In this document: positions 63,301 to 64,000 of the stretch, one piece after another
Layout of the letters: each line of letters starts with the position of its first letter
How positions within the stretch are numbered: position 1 is the stretch's first letter
From: Aldehydirespirator sp965200005
GTDB taxonomy: Bacteria > Actinomycetota > Acidimicrobiia > Acidimicrobiales > Aldehydirespiratoraceae
Direction of reading: 5' to 3'
Length of the DNA stretch: 64,000 nucleotides
Assembly: GCA_965200005.1 (NCBI GenBank)
Contig: OZ241331.1
Coordinates: 2,976,001 to 3,040,000 of the forward strand
Program-made: the position numbers and the translations under genes
Notes under the pieces: model-generated
What the model was told of the DNA's origin: nothing
What the model saw: the letters and a program-made list of their open reading frames with translations, nothing else
The model's database searches: none

Positions 63301-63479
63301 TCCAGGCCTGTGCCTGCCGCGTCTACTACTGCAATCTTTAGTTCTTCGTAGTCCTGCAACGCCAGGGACTCGAGGGTCTCTTCGAACCAGTCGCCCGGGT
63401 TGTGCGCAACGACGACAGCAGCGACGGTCGGGGCCTTGACCTGCTTGCGTGCCGGTGTGGGCCAGCCGCGATCGGTCAC
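60348..63479 (-). CDS. GT2 glycosyltransferase with large membrane domain
   Basis: A 1043-aa protein. The N-terminal GT2 domain (residues 18-230) has AAVVVAHNPGDWFEETLESL, the LLICHDDVALAPDV acid pair (DxD-like), VMLVRRSLFRLLGGFDAEV and the HGEDIDFCWRAQMAGARVI acceptor-side motif. A polytopic region with about 12-14 membrane segments (about 260-760) and a long extracytoplasmic region follow. The last helix, LVAGLVAPVLLLLLWTRRSF, anchors the C-terminus. It resembles the actinobacterial envelope glycosyltransferases beside DUF5719. It probably adds a sugar to a lipid-linked or cell-wall polymer. Confidence 0.88.
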   Translation of the reverse strand: MTDRGWPTPARKQVKAPTVAAVVVAHNPGDWFEETLESLALQDYEELKIAVVDAAGTGLESVVKQTVSDAVMIDAPSSRGFSDAANAVFGAGLDADYLLICHDDVALAPDVVSTLVAEALRSRASVVAPKLVDWDRPEVIRQAGYDVDRFGFGADRASAGELDQEQHDRVTDVFAVPSAVMLVRRSLFRLLGGFDAEVLRHGEDIDFCWRAQMAGARVIFVGAAVVRHRGRVVERRGVDDTHRLKLRHSLRAMLVNHGRISLIIFVPLALLLALVEVLICIFTARLRRAANAMSAWSWNFARLDVVVRRRGANSRVRKIRQADVTAMQYKGSLRMTSYLMRHFSGDRHGLLDAAGRTVIGSFRTGSVRVAAIVGALATLYVLYGSRDLISSGVPAIGDFTALGDSGFEMFQDVWQGWSQRGAGAPSSNLPAIPFVAIAGWILNNSIGLLRTSLVLAPIFVGLLGAYRLLAASGSRRAQTAAMVAYLVVPLMPASLAGGSIPGMVGYAAAPWILRALLWSLRAAPFRGDNGGRGGNGGTPGSPSAWAAAVSLGVAAGLAAMAVPAVAGLIAIFVVGLIVGSVVAGRPGGTARVIAACVMALPTMALLNIGLVVDLVASGVHLETFADGRDGSAGSLSLAEILQFTTPEHVPGRHVWLFVLPMALPLVLGRGWRLEQAVRFWIVAIAAWALVLLAQRGVLSFGLPDTQLLLAPAAVAVAALCGLTVLCIEHDLRSSHFGWRQALVPVVAIASLGLLGGSIGLLDTGRWGLAPTDHSETLRFEPEALEGSYRVAWIGQPEFLPVEGRSLTGGLAWAVTSGEEVTIIDRAVPADAGSSELFEDVLSSLIATETSRGGRLLAGLGVRYVVVVHRLSPAPFSPAGDESPSSLVVPALRSQLDLELRQGTNRAVDIFENTAWVPARSVQAAGFDRDITSVGDLLARPLSGGSAIFSGDGPPWSAPVPSGVELLVTQTPRPGWDLTLDGEPTERREALGWTRAYDVSVGGGATLSYSPPRWRQAGLVAGLVAPVLLLLLWTRRSFRRLDRG

Positions 63480-63582
63480 TTGGAGTGTCTAGTCACATCG
63501 GCGATGAGCCGAGGCTAATGGAGGTACCCGTACTGGACGCGAGACAAGGCCTCTGGGATTTGGGAATTGAGGATTAGCCGGC

Positions 63583-64000
63583 TCAAGCGTGGTGGGCATT
63601 GTGGACAGACCACGCCGAGAGCAGCTCAGATGATGTGGTTGGTGTTGTGACCAATGCAAGACTGTTGGAGATCACAGGGTCTTCATACTCGGCGGGCACC
63701 CCGGCGACGGCGTCACGCACCAGCACCACCTGATACCCCAAGTCCACGGCGCTAAGGCACAGTCCCAATACACCGACATTTAGCGACACACCCGTGGCCA
63801 CGACTGTGGTGACACCGAGGTTGCGCAATGTCTGATCAAGCGCCGTTGAGGTAAACGGCGTCAAACCATGCCAGCGTGACACGATCAGATCACGTGGATC
63901 CGGGCCGAGTTCGGTCATCAGCCGCGCACCTACGCTGCCGATCTCGGTGCCGGTTGCTCCACCTGCCCTACGGATCCGATCCGCCATGCCTAGGAGACGG
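63583..64000 (-). CDS. Isochorismatase-family protein, partial at right edge, no catalytic Cys
   Basis: The frame is open through the right edge, so the N-terminus (with the expected ALLVVDMQNDF block) is outside. Visible are SRWHGLTPFTSTALDQTLRN and VVATGVSLNVGVLGL, then LSAVDLGYQVVLVRDAVAG. In catalytic members the second of these is GVxTxxCVxxT; here NVGV replaces the Cys by Gly. Some homologs share this loss, and it argues against amidase activity by the usual triad. It follows the glycosyltransferase on the same strand by about 100 nt upstream. Confidence 0.8.
   Translation of the reverse strand, partial: RLLGMADRIRRAGGATGTEIGSVGARLMTELGPDPRDLIVSRWHGLTPFTSTALDQTLRNLGVTTVVATGVSLNVGVLGLCLSAVDLGYQVVLVRDAVAGVPAEYEDPVISNSLALVTTPTTSSELLSAWSVHNAHHA

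Noticed and set aside
1..64000. CRISPR array
   Set aside because: No regularly spaced palindromic repeats with unique spacers; the three 41-bp-spaced copies at 28218 are too few and have no cas genes near.

Overview
The window looks like a chromosomal segment of an actinobacterium, possibly an acidimicrobial or other environmental lineage. Three things point there: an F420-type luciferase-like oxidoreductase; a SAM-IV-type riboswitch candidate ahead of metX; and a manB, Trm112, SIS isomerase, manA, ahcY block that resembles the mannose-activation region of mycobacteria and relatives. The genus cannot be fixed from sequence alone. GC content is moderate to high and most core genes are on the minus strand.

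Layout. Positions 1-3890: an unassigned gene running off the left edge, tRNA-Gly, two small unknown proteins, and a methionine branch (metX then an O-acylhomoserine sulfhydrylase/cystathionine synthase) behind the riboswitch. Positions 3943-6900: a DEAD-box RNA helicase, then divergently upp and a 2-hydroxyacid dehydrogenase. Positions 6904-24636: a very long minus-strand inositol operon that starts at iolE and runs through an ABC sugar importer, iolC, iolD, iolG, iolB and a LacD-type aldolase. A near-consensus promoter with an overlapping 18-bp perfect palindrome lies upstream, and a LacI-family regulator is transcribed divergently. Inside the operon sits a sub-module that the textbook inositol pathway does not need: a fused desaturase-Rieske protein resembling rhizopine MocD+MocE, a cysteine-dioxygenase-like cupin, an internally deleted CoA-transferase, an SDR, a second Gfo/Idh dehydrogenase and a 2-hydroxyacid dehydrogenase. 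I read the locus as uptake and breakdown of inositol plus a modified (perhaps O-methylated) inositol. iolA and a ferredoxin reductase are not in the window.

Positions 26769-37656 are defence-like: a Fic protein behind three regularly spaced repeats, a PIN/DUF433 toxin-antitoxin pair, and a type I restriction-modification operon (hsdM, hsdS, hsdR, metallopeptidase). hsdM is split by a G11 homopolymer, which makes it a candidate phase-variable gene. Positions 37700-40559 hold a frameshifted epimerase, an SDR and an F420-type enzyme.

Positions 40611-49604 are the conserved ahcY-manA-SIS-Trm112-manB block plus two membrane proteins; ftsH follows on the plus strand. Positions 51656-58860 form a second accessory island: a DUF222/HNH gene under a probable LexA box, broken by a decayed IS3-family element; a multiply frameshifted DNA methylase with an (AG)11 tract; and a VapBC pair. 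Beyond it come a DUF5719 protein, a large membrane glycosyltransferase and an isochorismatase-family gene running off the right edge.

Broken genes lie in accessory or peripheral positions (the CoA-transferase fragment, hsdM, epimerase, HNH gene, IS element, second methylase), while core genes read cleanly. That favours real decay or phase variation over general sequencing error.
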